The notes under the pieces were generated by a model. The model saw only the letters and a list, made by a program, of their open reading frames with translations, did no database searches and was not told the DNA's origin. Below are positions 36,171 through 44,802 of a stretch of DNA of 46,680 nucleotides, piece after piece. Every line of letters begins with the position of its first letter. The first letter of the stretch is position 1. This DNA comes from Alphaproteobacteria bacterium CG1_02_46_17 (GTDB taxonomy: Bacteria; Pseudomonadota; Alphaproteobacteria; Micavibrionales; Micavibrionaceae), in assembly GCA_001871905.1 (NCBI GenBank), contig MNUG01000007.1, positions 59,667 to 106,346 of the forward strand. Reading direction: 5' to 3'. The translations under genes and the position numbers were made by a program.

Positions 36171-37439
36171 ATGGCTGCCGCTTACCATCCTAAAGGTTCT
36201 GTGATTGCTGCACTTGATATCGGATCAAGCAAGATTGCCTGTTTTATTGGACGTGTGCGCGATGATGGAGGCAATATTGATGTCATCGGTCTGGGGCATC
36301 AGGCATCCCACGGAATTAAGTCAGGCACAGTGATTGATCTGGATAGTGCTGAATCGGCCATTCGTCAGGCGGTTCATGCTGCTGAAAAAATGGCATCTGA
36401 TGTCACCAAAGGATATCCGCTTCGTGAAGTGATTGTGAATGTGCCGGGGATTCATACCCAATCCAAATTGATGAGCATGGGCGTTCAGATTATGGGCGAG
36501 GCCGTGACTGATAATGATATTCGGCGCGCCTTGGCCAAAGCGCAGGATCAGGCAATCGGTCATGATGTCGAACTGATTCATACAATCCCGACGGCTTATA
36601 GAATTGATGGGCATGAGGGCATTCGCGAGCCGCGCGGGCTGTTCGGCCAACATCTGGATGTGGATGTCCACATGGTAACAGGTTCGATGGGGCCGCTTCG
36701 CAATATGGCGAGTTGTATCCAAAGTTCCCATCTTGATATTACTGCGCTTTGTTCAGCACCTTATGCGTCTGGTCTGGCTTGTCTGGTCGAAGACGAAATG
36801 GATATGGGGTGCGTGGTTGTCGATATGGGCGGCGGGACTACCTCGATTGCAGTTTTTTACGGCAAGGAATTGATTTACACAGACGCTATTCCGGTCGGTG
36901 GTCAACATGTGACCAATGATATTGCCAAAGGATTGACCACGTCGGTTCATTCGGCAGAACGTATGAAGGCCTTGTATGGAAGTGCCATTGCCACCGCGAC
37001 CGATGACAAGGATTTGATTGATGTTCATCCTCTGGGGGAAGAGGATCATATCCAGCCGAACCATGTGCCGAGATCGTATCTGGTGAGCATTATTGCCCCG
37101 CGTTTGGAAGAAACTCTGGAATTGGTGCGCGCGCGCCTTAATGATTCTGGTCTTGGCCCGATTGCCGGACGCCGTGTCGTGTTAACGGGAGGCGCCAGCC
37201 AAATGCCGGGTCTGCGCGAGCTGGCACAAAAATATCTGGAAAAACAGGTGCGCTTAGGCCGACCCATCAGAATGCCTGGTTTAGCGGATGCTGTCTCTGG
37301 CCCCGCTTTTTCAACGACGGCAGGCTTGCTTCATTATGTGATTGAGCGTGGCGATGAAATGCCTGCCGAGATCATGGCCAATGTCGAAGCTGGGAATATG
37401 TGGCAGCGTGTCAAGATGTGGTTACGCGAAAACTGGTAG
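36171..37439 (+). CDS. ftsA: Cell division protein FtsA
   Basis: 422 residues. Actin-like protein that ties FtsZ to the membrane. Phosphate-1 motif AALDIGSSKIACFIGR, the SHS2 (1C) insert with LREVIVNVPGIHTQSKLMSMGV, phosphate-2 CVVVDMGGGTTSIAVFYGKELIYTDAIPVGGQHVTNDIA, adenosine motif RRVVLTGGASQMPGLREL. The C-terminal amphipathic membrane-targeting helix ends MWQRVKMWLRENW. It begins 10 bp after ftsQ. Confidence 0.96.
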   Translation: MAAAYHPKGSVIAALDIGSSKIACFIGRVRDDGGNIDVIGLGHQASHGIKSGTVIDLDSAESAIRQAVHAAEKMASDVTKGYPLREVIVNVPGIHTQSKLMSMGVQIMGEAVTDNDIRRALAKAQDQAIGHDVELIHTIPTAYRIDGHEGIREPRGLFGQHLDVDVHMVTGSMGPLRNMASCIQSSHLDITALCSAPYASGLACLVEDEMDMGCVVVDMGGGTTSIAVFYGKELIYTDAIPVGGQHVTNDIAKGLTTSVHSAERMKALYGSAIATATDDKDLIDVHPLGEEDHIQPNHVPRSYLVSIIAPRLEETLELVRARLNDSGLGPIAGRRVVLTGGASQMPGLRELAQKYLEKQVRLGRPIRMPGLADAVSGPAFSTTAGLLHYVIERGDEMPAEIMANVEAGNMWQRVKMWLRENW

Positions 37440-37443
37440 GGTA

Positions 37444-37620
37444 GGCTTCGGCTTTTGGTCTGCAAATCAATTTTTCTGTGCTTCCGTTTCTCACGTACTT
37501 GAATGTACGCTGCGATACGGTTCTCGAAAATTTCGATTTTCGCCACAAAGGCCTTTGCCTAGTTTGTCTCAGACTTCGGCTTTTGATCTAATTTTTTTCG
37601 ATCTTCGCCGAAAACGACAA
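37444..37620 (+). repeat. Repeat-rich, hairpin-forming segment between ftsA and ftsZ
   Basis: The 391-bp gap 37440-37830 has no gene. Its left half holds an imperfect direct repeat (CTTCGGCTTTTGGTCT near 37447 and CTTCGGCTTTTGATCT near 37573), a small palindrome GTAC-TTGAAT-GTAC near 37495, and a 7-bp hairpin CGAAAAT-TTCG-ATTTTCG at 37525-37542. The composition recalls dispersed intergenic repeats of Alphaproteobacteria. Two GANTC sites (GATTC at 37625 and 37692), which could be CcrM methylation sites, follow before the ftsZ ribosome site at about 37814-37820 (GGAAGGAG). Confidence 0.5.
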
Positions 37621-37830
37621 TGTGGATTCTTTTAGTGTTTTCTTCTTTTCCTTTGCAAATTGAAGACTCGTCGGTTTAGACTGATGAAGTTGATTCGTTA
37701 TTGTCTATCTTTGATGAATTGGAACGCAGCGCACATTTTTCCAAAAAAATTCAAATAATAATTCATACCGCAGGTATCTTGCGGGATTGCAACGAACAAG
37801 AAAAACAAGCCTCGGAAGGAGTTCCTTTCA

Positions 37831-39624
37831 ATGATTAACATCCGGATGAATAACGTGGATCATTCTTCAAAAAATAAACTTTCCCCTAAGATTACAGTTG
37901 TTGGTGTCGGCGGAGCCGGTGGCAATGCGGTCAATAACATGATTTCAACCAACTTGAATGGTGTTGATTTCATTGTCTGTAATACAGATTCTCAAGCACT
38001 GGTCGGAAATCTGGCCGAGCATAAAATCCAGTTGGGCGCTGCCTTGACCGAAGGTCTAGGTGCAGGAGCCAAGCCGGAGATTGGTCGTGCGGCTGCCGAA
38101 GAGAGCCTCGATGATGTGATGCAGTATATGGAAGACGCAAATATGGCGTTTATCACGGCTGGCATGGGCGGTGGAACCGGAACCGGTGCTGCGGCTGTTA
38201 TTGCCAAGGCTTGCCGTGAGCGTGGTATTCTGACTGTTGGTGTCGTGACCAAGCCGTTCCATTTTGAAGGCACGCGCCGGATGAAGATGGCTGAAGAAGG
38301 TCTTGAAGAACTTCAAAATTATGTCGATACACTGATTGTTATTCCAAACCAGAATTTGTTCCGTGTTGTGAATGACAAAACTACTTTTGCCGATGGTTTC
38401 AAAATGGCAGATAGCGTGTTGCAATCTGCTGTGCGTGGTGTCACTGACCTGATCGTGATGCCTGGTTTGATTAACCTCGATTTTGCCGATATTCGTTCGG
38501 TCATGCAGGAAATGGGTAAAGCCGTGATGGGCGCAGGTGAGGCGACCGGTGATAACCGTGCGACTGAAGCTGCCGAAAAAGCGATCAGCAATCCTCTTCT
38601 CGATGATGTGTCGATGAAAGGCGCCAAAGGTGTGATCGTCAATATTACTGGCGGATATGATATGACCTTGTTCGAAGTCGATGAGGCTTGTAACCGCATC
38701 CGCGACGAAGTCGATCCTGATGCCAATATCATCTTCGGGTCAACTTTTGATGAGTCTCTGGAAGGTACGATCCGTGTATCTGTTGTGGCAACCGGCATTG
38801 ACGCCGCTGTTGCCGAGAAGAAAATCTCTTCTGGTGGTCGTGGGGCTGTTGGCGGATTTTCTGTCGATCGCAACCGTCCTGCAGCTCAACCTGTGTCTGT
38901 TGCGCGCCCAGTAAATCAGCCAGTTGCGTCAGCGCGGGCTGCTTATGCACCTGCGGTGTCCAGACCGGTTGAAAATTCCTCGAGCGCTGTTCAGCAGGAA
39001 TTTGAAGTCGAGGCTGTTCCTCAAAAAACGGCTGCGTTTGGTGGTATTCGTGGAACCCGCATGGGCGAAGCATTTATTCCTCCTCAGCCTGTCGAGATTG
39101 AAGGTGGATATCAAGGTGATGTGTATCAGCAAGCCATAGCTCCTGTTGCCCAGCAATCTCAACAACACTCTTTCCATCAACGCCCTGTGGATTTTGTTCA
39201 GGCGCCTGTTCAACAAGCACCGCAACAGCCAGTTTATGAACAGCAACCTGTCCAGCAATATCAGCAACAGGCTCCAGCCTATAGTGAAGCTCCTGCCTAT
39301 CCTCAACAGGGTGGTTTTGATGCACCAGTTCAACCGCGCAAAAAATCGCCATCCTTGTTTGAACGGATTACCGGAGGGTATCGCCGGATGGAGGCAACTG
39401 TTGAGTCTTTCGCCGGACAGGATTCTGATCTGGGTGATATGCCTCAAGCTGGATCTTCAGGGTCAGGCAATGGCGGTGGATTGGGGCTTCGTGCACCACA
39501 ACGTGCTGCTGTTCCGGCAAAAACTCCTGCTCAGGGACGTTTGAATATTGATGCGCCGGCTGCCCAGAAATCGGAAGAGGACGAGTTGGATATTCCGGCT
39601 TTTCTGCGTCGTCAGACAAGCTAG
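37831..39624 (+). CDS. ftsZ: Cell division protein FtsZ
   Basis: 597 residues. The GTPase domain (residues about 18-335) shows [19 protein letters not shown], the tubulin signature [20 protein letters not shown] near residue 112, and NTDSQAL. A long Q/P/A-rich linker follows (about 340-575; many QQ and QAP motifs), and the protein ends with the conserved peptide [12 protein letters not shown], which binds FtsA and other partners. Start ATG 37831 has GGAAGGAG upstream. FtsZ forms the division ring. A large intergenic gap before it suggests its own promoters in addition to ftsQA read-through. Confidence 0.97.
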   Translation: MINIRMNNVDHSSKNKLSPKITVVGVGGAGGNAVNNMISTNLNGVDFIVCNTDSQALVGNLAEHKIQLGAALTEGLGAGAKPEIGRAAAEESLDDVMQYMEDANMAFITAGMGGGTGTGAAAVIAKACRERGILTVGVVTKPFHFEGTRRMKMAEEGLEELQNYVDTLIVIPNQNLFRVVNDKTTFADGFKMADSVLQSAVRGVTDLIVMPGLINLDFADIRSVMQEMGKAVMGAGEATGDNRATEAAEKAISNPLLDDVSMKGAKGVIVNITGGYDMTLFEVDEACNRIRDEVDPDANIIFGSTFDESLEGTIRVSVVATGIDAAVAEKKISSGGRGAVGGFSVDRNRPAAQPVSVARPVNQPVASARAAYAPAVSRPVENSSSAVQQEFEVEAVPQKTAAFGGIRGTRMGEAFIPPQPVEIEGGYQGDVYQQAIAPVAQQSQQHSFHQRPVDFVQAPVQQAPQQPVYEQQPVQQYQQQAPAYSEAPAYPQQGGFDAPVQPRKKSPSLFERITGGYRRMEATVESFAGQDSDLGDMPQAGSSGSGNGGGLGLRAPQRAAVPAKTPAQGRLNIDAPAAQKSEEDELDIPAFLRRQTS

Positions 39625-39661
39625 GCTCTCCTATCACTGTTCGTCTATTAGTTGAGTTATT

Positions 39662-39686
39662 AAAAGCCCGTTTTGCGGGCTTTTTT
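39662..39686 (+). terminator. Intrinsic terminator after ftsZ
   Basis: AAAGCCCG / CGGGCTTT stem with a TTTTG loop and a run of six T on the plus strand, 40 bp after the ftsZ stop. Confidence 0.9.
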
Positions 39687-39764
39687 ATCGTTTCCTACCC
39701 CTTTATATTTGACATAATTTTTTAATAAAGGTATGGTTGTCTGAATATTTTGCGGAGCGGTGTT

Positions 39765-40187
39765 ATGCCATCATTTATCAAACCGGTTATTTTTGCAGCG
39801 AGCGTTCTGGGAACGGTTTTTGCTCAAGGAGTCGAGGCTCAAGTTGTCGAACCAGTCAAGGACAATGACCATGAAAGGATCGTGGCGCGCGGGATTTTGG
39901 CCAGCGGTGAGAAACTGGTCAAAGTTGCGTTGGGATATAAAATCACCAAGGATGGAATTGTTGCATATCAGGCAAAACATGGCAGTCAGATTTTGATTGA
40001 TGATGTGATTGCTTGTACCGATATTCGCAAGATAGCTGACTCTATGTCGAGACCTGAGGTCCGTAAATCAATAGAAGATGGGATTATGCGGGCGTCGGAT
40101 GCTGATTTTATAGACCGTAACCGAAGAATGGGGCAGATAGAATTGGCCCTTCACGCTGCCAAAGATTGCCGCCGCCTCGGGTTTTAA
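39765..40187 (+). CDS. Small secreted hypothetical protein
   Basis: 140 residues from the ATG at 39765, preceded by TGCGGAGCGG as ribosome site; an upstream TTG is weaker. The N-terminus MPSFIKPVIFAASVLGTVFAQGVEAQ is a typical cleavable signal peptide. The mature part is charged, with two cysteines (IACTDI and AKDCRRLGF) that could pair, and helical stretches (SRPEVRKSIEDGIMRASDADF). No family recognised. It sits at the left boundary of the accessory region, only 15 bp before the IS element. Confidence 0.55.
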   Translation: MPSFIKPVIFAASVLGTVFAQGVEAQVVEPVKDNDHERIVARGILASGEKLVKVALGYKITKDGIVAYQAKHGSQILIDDVIACTDIRKIADSMSRPEVRKSIEDGIMRASDADFIDRNRRMGQIELALHAAKDCRRLGF

Positions 40188-40202
40188 TCTCTAATCTTTC
40201 TA

Positions 40203-41028
40203 GGGTCGAGACTCACAGGTTAAATCCAGTAGCATAAGAGGGACGCGAGACAGAGTGCCGCCATAAAGTTTCTGGCGAGCTTATCGTAGCGTGTGCGACC
40301 CTGCGGAAGTCTTTTAATCTCCCGAACATACGTTCGACAACATTGCGTCTACGATAGATGATTTGTCATGAGGGATGGGAACTTTCCGATTGGATTTTGA
40401 CGGAATGACAGCATTGATTTTGCTGTTTATCAGGAAATCCCTGAAATGTCCTGCGTCATAAGCCTTATCAGCCAGAAGATTTTTGACAGGGGGCAAGCAC
40501 GCCGATAGTGCAACGGCTCCTTTGATGTCTGCTGTTTGCCCTTGCGTAAGATACAAAGCAACAGGTCTACATTTTGTATCGCTCAGGGCATGAACTTTGG
40601 TGTTTCGCCCACCTCGACTTATGCCGACTGCTTGCGCAGTAGCCCCCCCCTTTTTCCTCCTCCGGCGCAGCGGTGAGCTTTCACATGGGTACTGTCCAAG
40701 GCGGCTATGTCTGTTTTATCCGACAAGCTGCCTACAATTTCGTGAAACAAATATTGCCAGATGCCACGCGCAGACCATCGGTTATAGCGGTTATAAAGAG
40801 TTGGATAACACCCGTACTCGGAGGGAGCGTCTTTCCATCGACATCCTGATTGTAAAACGTGAATGATGCCGCTGATGACAAGGCGGTCATCATTCCGACG
40901 CTTACGCCCCCAGTCCGGCGGTAAATGTGGCTTGATCGCTTCCCATAGATAAAAATACCGTCCCATAAGATGATCCCCCCTTACGAATCATCTCATTGAA
41001 TCACATATCTATCTGTGTGTGTAGACCC
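40203..41028 (-). mobile_element. IS5-family (IS427-group-like) insertion sequence, decayed
   Basis: 826 bp bounded by inverted repeats GGGTCGAGACTCACAG (left, 40203-40218) and GGGTCTACACACACAG (right, reverse of 41013-41028), 13 of 16 identical, with TA on both sides (40201-40202, 41029-41030), the target duplication expected for this group. It carries one transposase on the minus strand in two frames. Size and ends indicate a complete but mutated copy. Confidence 0.8.
40220..40966 (-). pseudogene. IS5-type transposase, frameshifted
   Basis: The first frame (40619-40966) encodes the helix-turn-helix/DUF4096 part (LPPDWGRKRRNDDRLVISGIIHVLQSGCRWKDAP, then ALDSTHVKAHRCAGGGK). At an A5G8 tract (coding strand) a -1 shift, probably programmed as in this IS group, leads to the second frame (ISRGGRNTKVHALSD..., LADKAYDAGHFRDFL). 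That frame then suffers further one-base changes near 40355-40365 and near 40300, so the C-terminal YRRRNVVERMFGRLKDFRR part is only found by changing frame again. The enzyme is therefore probably inactive. Confidence 0.75.
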
Positions 41029-41058
41029 TAGTCAACTTAACTCAAACCAAAGAATGAA

Positions 41059-42255
41059 TCATTTTATATCCAAGGATAGTAATGGAGATCCTTCTTTAAT
41101 TGGGGTGTGGTGTGCAATCTCCTGATCTAACTTAACTTGCTCAGGATGCTTTCCTCTCAATATGGCAGATATTGAATTAATATCTCCTAAATCTGAATCA
41201 TCTACATCAGCATGCAATGCGCTAATAATGGCCCCTAGATAGGAAGAAGTTTTTATGGTGTGTATGACTGGACTTTTCTCAATTGCTATATCAATAGCTG
41301 GATCGGTCAAACGGTGATCATATGTATCCGTAATAAAGACAGCGTCAATTTTACTTCGATTAACTCTATCAACAGAACTTGTGATTCCTTTATCAGGAGC
41401 TGTAGTAAACATACCGCTAGTAGAAAAAAATATAACCGAACGAGCTCCCATGCCTTTTAAGACTTCTGCTAAATCACAAGCAGTGCCGCCAGACGAAATC
41501 ATGTCCTCAAAAATAACAACATCTTTACCTGTAACTTCAGTACTAAAACCCTTTACCTTTGTTTTTCCTGTAGCTTTATCACGATCCTTTAATCCTTGCG
41601 CCCAATCATCTTGATCAGGATTACGATCTAGGCAAAGTACATTATAAAGACTATCTCTAAAGCTTCTACTTATCCGTTTTGTAGAGCCTGCATCTGCGTG
41701 TGAAAGCAAAAGTTTATCTGGAGATAAGATATGTTGATTAAATAAATATTTGAGCTGCACAGCAAACGGATAGGCAAAATGTACAGTTGTACAATTCTTA
41801 ACTGGGCTACCAGAATCTAGAAATTTTTCCCGGGTGAGGCCATGATTATGCGGGTCAGCGACAATCACACTATTGCAATGAACTCGAAGAGTTTCAATCG
41901 TATCTGTTAGCGCTGGTGAGTTCCTCTCATCCCAATTATCATCAGAGCGGCCATACCACATATAGGGTAGAACTAGTGTGACTGATTTAGCACCGGATCT
42001 ATTTGCTGCACGCATCAATAATCTAGATTCTTTCTCCTGCTTATTAGGATCGCCAGCGGCTGATGCAATAACGATTACTTCTCTACCTCTCACATTCTCT
42101 TCGATAGTCGTTTGAATCTCTTTGTCATTAAATTGCTTTGCAGATACTTTTACAACCCTTGAATCCAAAGAATTGGCAATTTCATTTGCTAGATACTGGG
42201 AACTCCACCCTGAAACTATTACTGGCCGCGGCTTTACTGCACTCTTTGTATTCAT
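41059..42255 (-). CDS. Divergent ribose-phosphate pyrophosphokinase (PRPP synthetase)-like protein
   Basis: 398 residues, cytosolic. Two phosphoribosyltransferase-type halves as in PRPP synthetases: the N-terminal SQYLANEIANSLDSRVVKVSAKQFNDKEIQTTIEENVRGREVIVIAS, the middle VTLVLPYMWYGRSDDNW and VIVADPHNH, which parallel the 'P-Y-x-x-Y-x-R-Q-D' and 'D-L-H' ATP/metal sites, and the PRPP loop VVIFEDMISSGGTACDLAEVLKGMGA. The R-Q-D-[KR] catalytic segment and the metal site are altered (R-S-D-D; D-P-H-N), and about 80 residues are added compared with housekeeping Prs. It is A+T-richer than its neighbours and lies between two insertion-sequence remnants, so it is probably acquired. Activity and role are unknown. 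Confidence 0.7.
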   Translation of the reverse strand: MNTKSAVKPRPVIVSGWSSQYLANEIANSLDSRVVKVSAKQFNDKEIQTTIEENVRGREVIVIASAAGDPNKQEKESRLLMRAANRSGAKSVTLVLPYMWYGRSDDNWDERNSPALTDTIETLRVHCNSVIVADPHNHGLTREKFLDSGSPVKNCTTVHFAYPFAVQLKYLFNQHILSPDKLLLSHADAGSTKRISRSFRDSLYNVLCLDRNPDQDDWAQGLKDRDKATGKTKVKGFSTEVTGKDVVIFEDMISSGGTACDLAEVLKGMGARSVIFFSTSGMFTTAPDKGITSSVDRVNRSKIDAVFITDTYDHRLTDPAIDIAIEKSPVIHTIKTSSYLGAIISALHADVDDSDLGDINSISAILRGKHPEQVKLDQEIAHHTPIKEGSPLLSLDIK

Positions 42256-42352
42256 AATTATATTCTTTCTGTATGTCGTCAGAACCTATTGGACATGTGG
42301 GTTGATAAATTAAGGTGGTGTTCTGTCTCTCGTAGAGTTTGTTTTGTTGATG

Positions 42353-42884
42353 TTAAGCTGCAGCAGATTGTCTGTGCAACAGTTTTCTTAAATGAAGAGT
42401 ATTTTCCTTTATCTTCTGCCTGTATGCGAGGACGGCATGACCGCGCCCGAGCCAGACATCTTCCGGTGTCAGATTGTTCAAACTTTCATGGTATCTCCTT
42501 GTGTTGTAGTGGGTGACGAACTCCTCGATCCGAGCTGTCAGCTCTTCGGGGAGGTAATAATTATCAAGCAGAATGGTATCTTTCATTGTCCGGTGCTAAC
42601 GCTCAATCTTACCTTGGGTCATCGGATGATAGGGCTTGCCACGGGTATGGGTCATATCATGCTCGGTGAGCCAATCGCGAAGTTCTTACGAGACGTAACA
42701 AGGGCCATTGTCGCTGAGGAGTTTTGGTCTTTGCTTCTTGTTTAGCTTTGCGGCTTTTAGGGCATCTTTGAGCGTCGCAGATACATCGCTTGCCCCCATT
42801 CCGAGGCACAGCCTCCATGAGATGATATAACGTGAGTAATCATCCATGACGGTGGAGAGATAGAACCAGCCATACAGTACATCC
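42353..42884 (-). pseudogene. IS3/IS481-like transposase (integrase core) remnant
   Basis: The minus strand encodes the C-terminal half of a DDE integrase: GWFYLSTVMDDYSRYIISW, KLLSDNGPCYVS, THTRGKPYHPMTQGKIER, HRTMKDTILLDNYYLP, THYNTRRYHESLNNLTPEDVW. Two in-frame stops interrupt it (TAA after CYVS; TAG where a Trp or similar precedes HRTMKDT), and the N-terminal part is missing: similarity stops at 42884, exactly where the 47-bp repeat begins. Confidence 0.75.
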
Positions 42885-42931
42885 AGATAGCTTATAATTC
42901 ATCTGTGAAATTAGCTTCGGACAAGGCGAAC
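42885..42931. repeat. 47-bp direct repeat, copy A
   Basis: Identical over 47 bp to 43508-43554. It covers the last codons (Val-Arg-Leu-Val-Arg-Ser-stop) of the lectin-like gene A and 26 bp after its stop. Its outer border is the broken end of the transposase remnant. Confidence 0.9.
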
Positions 42932-43429
42932 TGAAGCGTAGTCACCCATGCGGCTCCAATCCCGATCCCCGTCGCTAAACCTCTGGTCGCTCGCGTAGTG
43001 GTTATCATCATGCGTTGAAGACCAGTACAAACCAAAAGGAGAGGAGCCGGTTTCATTGAAACCACCAATTCGGGCGCGATTTTGGAACAACACGTTAAGC
43101 TCACCGTCCGTTGGAACACGATATGTTCCAGCAGGTCTCCCATATCCTTCAAGTCTGGCGGCATAGATCATAGCTTGGTTCCATTTCATAACCAGAGGCT
43201 CATCGGTGGGGCGAACATACATAGGCTTGTTTGTATCAGGTGAAATTCCGGCGAAAATCGTGCCATCTTCCATATCATTCGCCGGAGCATACAAGTTCAC
43301 TAGTATACGTCCGTATATATCAATAATGCCATTGGCATTAAAAATGACTCTAATCCCACTGCGCACAACTGTAGTTTCTGTATTGTCCTCAATAAGGACT
43401 ACTTCTTGTCCAGCTTTACCCTCAGTCAT
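42911..43429 (-). CDS. C-type-lectin-like (DUF1566/Lcl_C-type) protein A
   Basis: 172 residues; ATG with AAGGAAATATA upstream. The N-terminal 60 residues are a beta-rich segment (VVRSGIRVIFNANGIIDIYGRILVNLYAPAND). The C-terminal 110 look like the Lcl/FGE C-type-lectin fold: WNQAMIYAARLEGYGRPAGTYRVPTDGELNVLF, IGGFNETGSSPFGLYWSST, YASDQRFSDGDRDWSRMGDYASVRLVRS. There is no signal peptide. Paralogue B lies just upstream in the same direction with the same domain order and the same last six residues. Phage receptor-binding or secreted recognition proteins use this fold; function here is inference. Confidence 0.7.
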   Translation of the reverse strand: MTEGKAGQEVVLIEDNTETTVVRSGIRVIFNANGIIDIYGRILVNLYAPANDMEDGTIFAGISPDTNKPMYVRPTDEPLVMKWNQAMIYAARLEGYGRPAGTYRVPTDGELNVLFQNRARIGGFNETGSSPFGLYWSSTHDDNHYASDQRFSDGDRDWSRMGDYASVRLVRS

Positions 43430-43507
43430 TATATTTCCTTCCGTATTCTATAACCCCAAAATAATGGACACTCCCAGACTTCTATAGGGCGAGGCCAGAG
43501 AGTGGTA

Positions 43508-43554
43508 AGATAGCTTATAATTCATCTGTGAAATTAGCTTCGGACAAGGCGAAC
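43508..43554. repeat. 47-bp direct repeat, copy B
   Basis: Second copy, at the 3' end of lectin-like gene B, spanning the same codons and the same 26 bp downstream. The two copies are 623 bp apart in the same orientation, while the rest of the two genes is only distantly similar. Confidence 0.9.
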
Positions 43555-44169
43555 CACTCCTAAATTTTTCTCACTCTTGGAGGTCAAGCTCTGAAATCCA
43601 CTAGGGCCAAAATTTTTATCACGAGCTTTAGAACCAACATCTGTACACGACCAGTACAAGCCTTTAGGCTCTCTGCCGGTTGTATTAAAGCCACCAATTG
43701 CATGGAGGTTTGGATAAAGGTTGTCATTGAGTTCGTTCATTGTTGCCAAGCGTACGCCATGATCTTGAGTTCCCGCTTTCCATGCTGTCAGCAATTCGTC
43801 TTCTGTTCTCTGCTGGCTTCCATTGTAGCCAAGAAAATCTTTTAGGGATGCTGCATCAGCAATAGCTTTCTGCCATGTTTTTGGTTTAGGCTCATCCTTT
43901 GGTGCAACAAAGAGTACTGAATCCGTAGTCTTAGATATGCCGCCATATTTCCAGCCATTCTTAACTGTTTCTCCAATCTGAGGCGTGCGCACCAGTTGGT
44001 CATCGTTACCCACAGGGCTATAAACTACAACAGAAGTATCGCTATGAATATCGACTCCCCCCTGCTTATTGAATTGAATACGGACTTGAATCCTACCGTC
44101 TCTTACTATGAGCGTTGTATCGCTCGGTACTAGTAGTTCCATTGTCTTGTCCGTGTTGTTATCAGTCAT
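43534..44169 (-). CDS. C-type-lectin-like (DUF1566/Lcl_C-type) protein B
   Basis: 211 residues; ATG with GAGGGCC upstream. It is a paralogue of protein A: N-terminal LIVRDGRIQVRIQFNKQGGVDIHSDTSVVVYSPVGND corresponds to the same beta segment, and the C-terminal domain has TWQKAIADAASLKDF, GVRLATMNELNDNLYPN, IGGFNTTGREPKGLYWSCTD and GVVRLVRS. It is about 40 residues longer, mainly in the linker. No signal peptide or membrane helix. A and B are in tandem with 104 bp between and may be one transcript. Confidence 0.7.
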   Translation of the reverse strand: MTDNNTDKTMELLVPSDTTLIVRDGRIQVRIQFNKQGGVDIHSDTSVVVYSPVGNDDQLVRTPQIGETVKNGWKYGGISKTTDSVLFVAPKDEPKPKTWQKAIADAASLKDFLGYNGSQQRTEDELLTAWKAGTQDHGVRLATMNELNDNLYPNLHAIGGFNTTGREPKGLYWSCTDVGSKARDKNFGPSGFQSLTSKSEKNLGVVRLVRS

Positions 44170-44577
44170 GATAGGCCCTCTATATAGAAGAATGTGTATT
44201 TCTATAATTTTTGCTTATATGTTACAATTATGGAATTAGCAAGAAATTTAAATTAGCCAAAAAATCCCACCTTTATCGGCGGAAACCCCGTGAGGTTCGC
44301 GGGTTTCCTCATATTCACTGTAAAGGGAATAAAGGTTGCGGCATGGGCTGCTGGGACAAAAAAACTATGGGCGTCATTGAGTCAAAAGTTGGAGTTGGGT
44401 GTCGGATAATCTCTTGTTATAAATCTTTAGGTTCTGCATATGGGCATTTAGGTATGATATTCCCAGAGCCGATCCTATGCGTCCCCATGCGGTCGCGCTT
44501 GTCAAGTTGACTGAGTCAGAGTTAGGAACCAGCCCATTTGCTGTCACACTCCGCCCTGTCGTATCAACACCGATTGA
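44170..44577. other. Intergenic region with a hairpin, no convincing gene
   Basis: Between the divergent lectin genes. At 44281-44308 lies an 8-bp inverted repeat GGAAACCC / GGGTTTCC without a T-run, perhaps a regulatory hairpin or a terminator on the minus strand side. A 99-codon plus-strand frame at 44211-44510 shows no family similarity, so I do not call it. Parts of the stretch may be a degraded 5' part of the lectin gene to the right. Confidence 0.4.
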
Positions 44578-44802
44578 AGTCTTGGCTATACTGGATTAAA
44601 AACATCTGGGGAATCCAATTCTAACACTTGCGGCTCATGGACTATTGGATGGGGAGGAGCTGGTGATACAGGAGATTCATCGTCTACGAGTGGAGGACAA
44701 TATTTTTATTCTGGGGGGTATTGTGATAACTGTGGCGGCTGCTTCGCTAAGATACTCTGTATCGAATCCAACGCGGCGGGAACTGATCTTGATCCGAACG
44801 CA
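44578..44802 (+). pseudogene. C-terminal fragment of a further lectin-like domain, in frame with the next gene
   Basis: The frame of the downstream gene stays open for 75 codons upstream of its nominal GTG start, back to a TGA at 44575. These codons encode the end of a lectin domain: NTCGSWTIGWGGAGD, SGGYCDNCGGC and FAKILCIESN, matching the endings YCIED and YCIEQ of the two complete domains. No ATG, GTG or TTG start is available inside, so the 5' part of a larger gene appears lost or shifted out of frame. Confidence 0.65.

Noticed and set aside
40203-41028. Active insertion sequence
   Set aside because: Ends and target duplication are intact, but the transposase has additional frame changes beyond the likely programmed one, so it is probably unable to move by itself.
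44211-44510. Plus-strand 99-codon frame with several cysteines
   Set aside because: No recognisable family, no good ribosome site and an early part that overlaps the promoter region of lectin-like gene B. It was not called as a gene.
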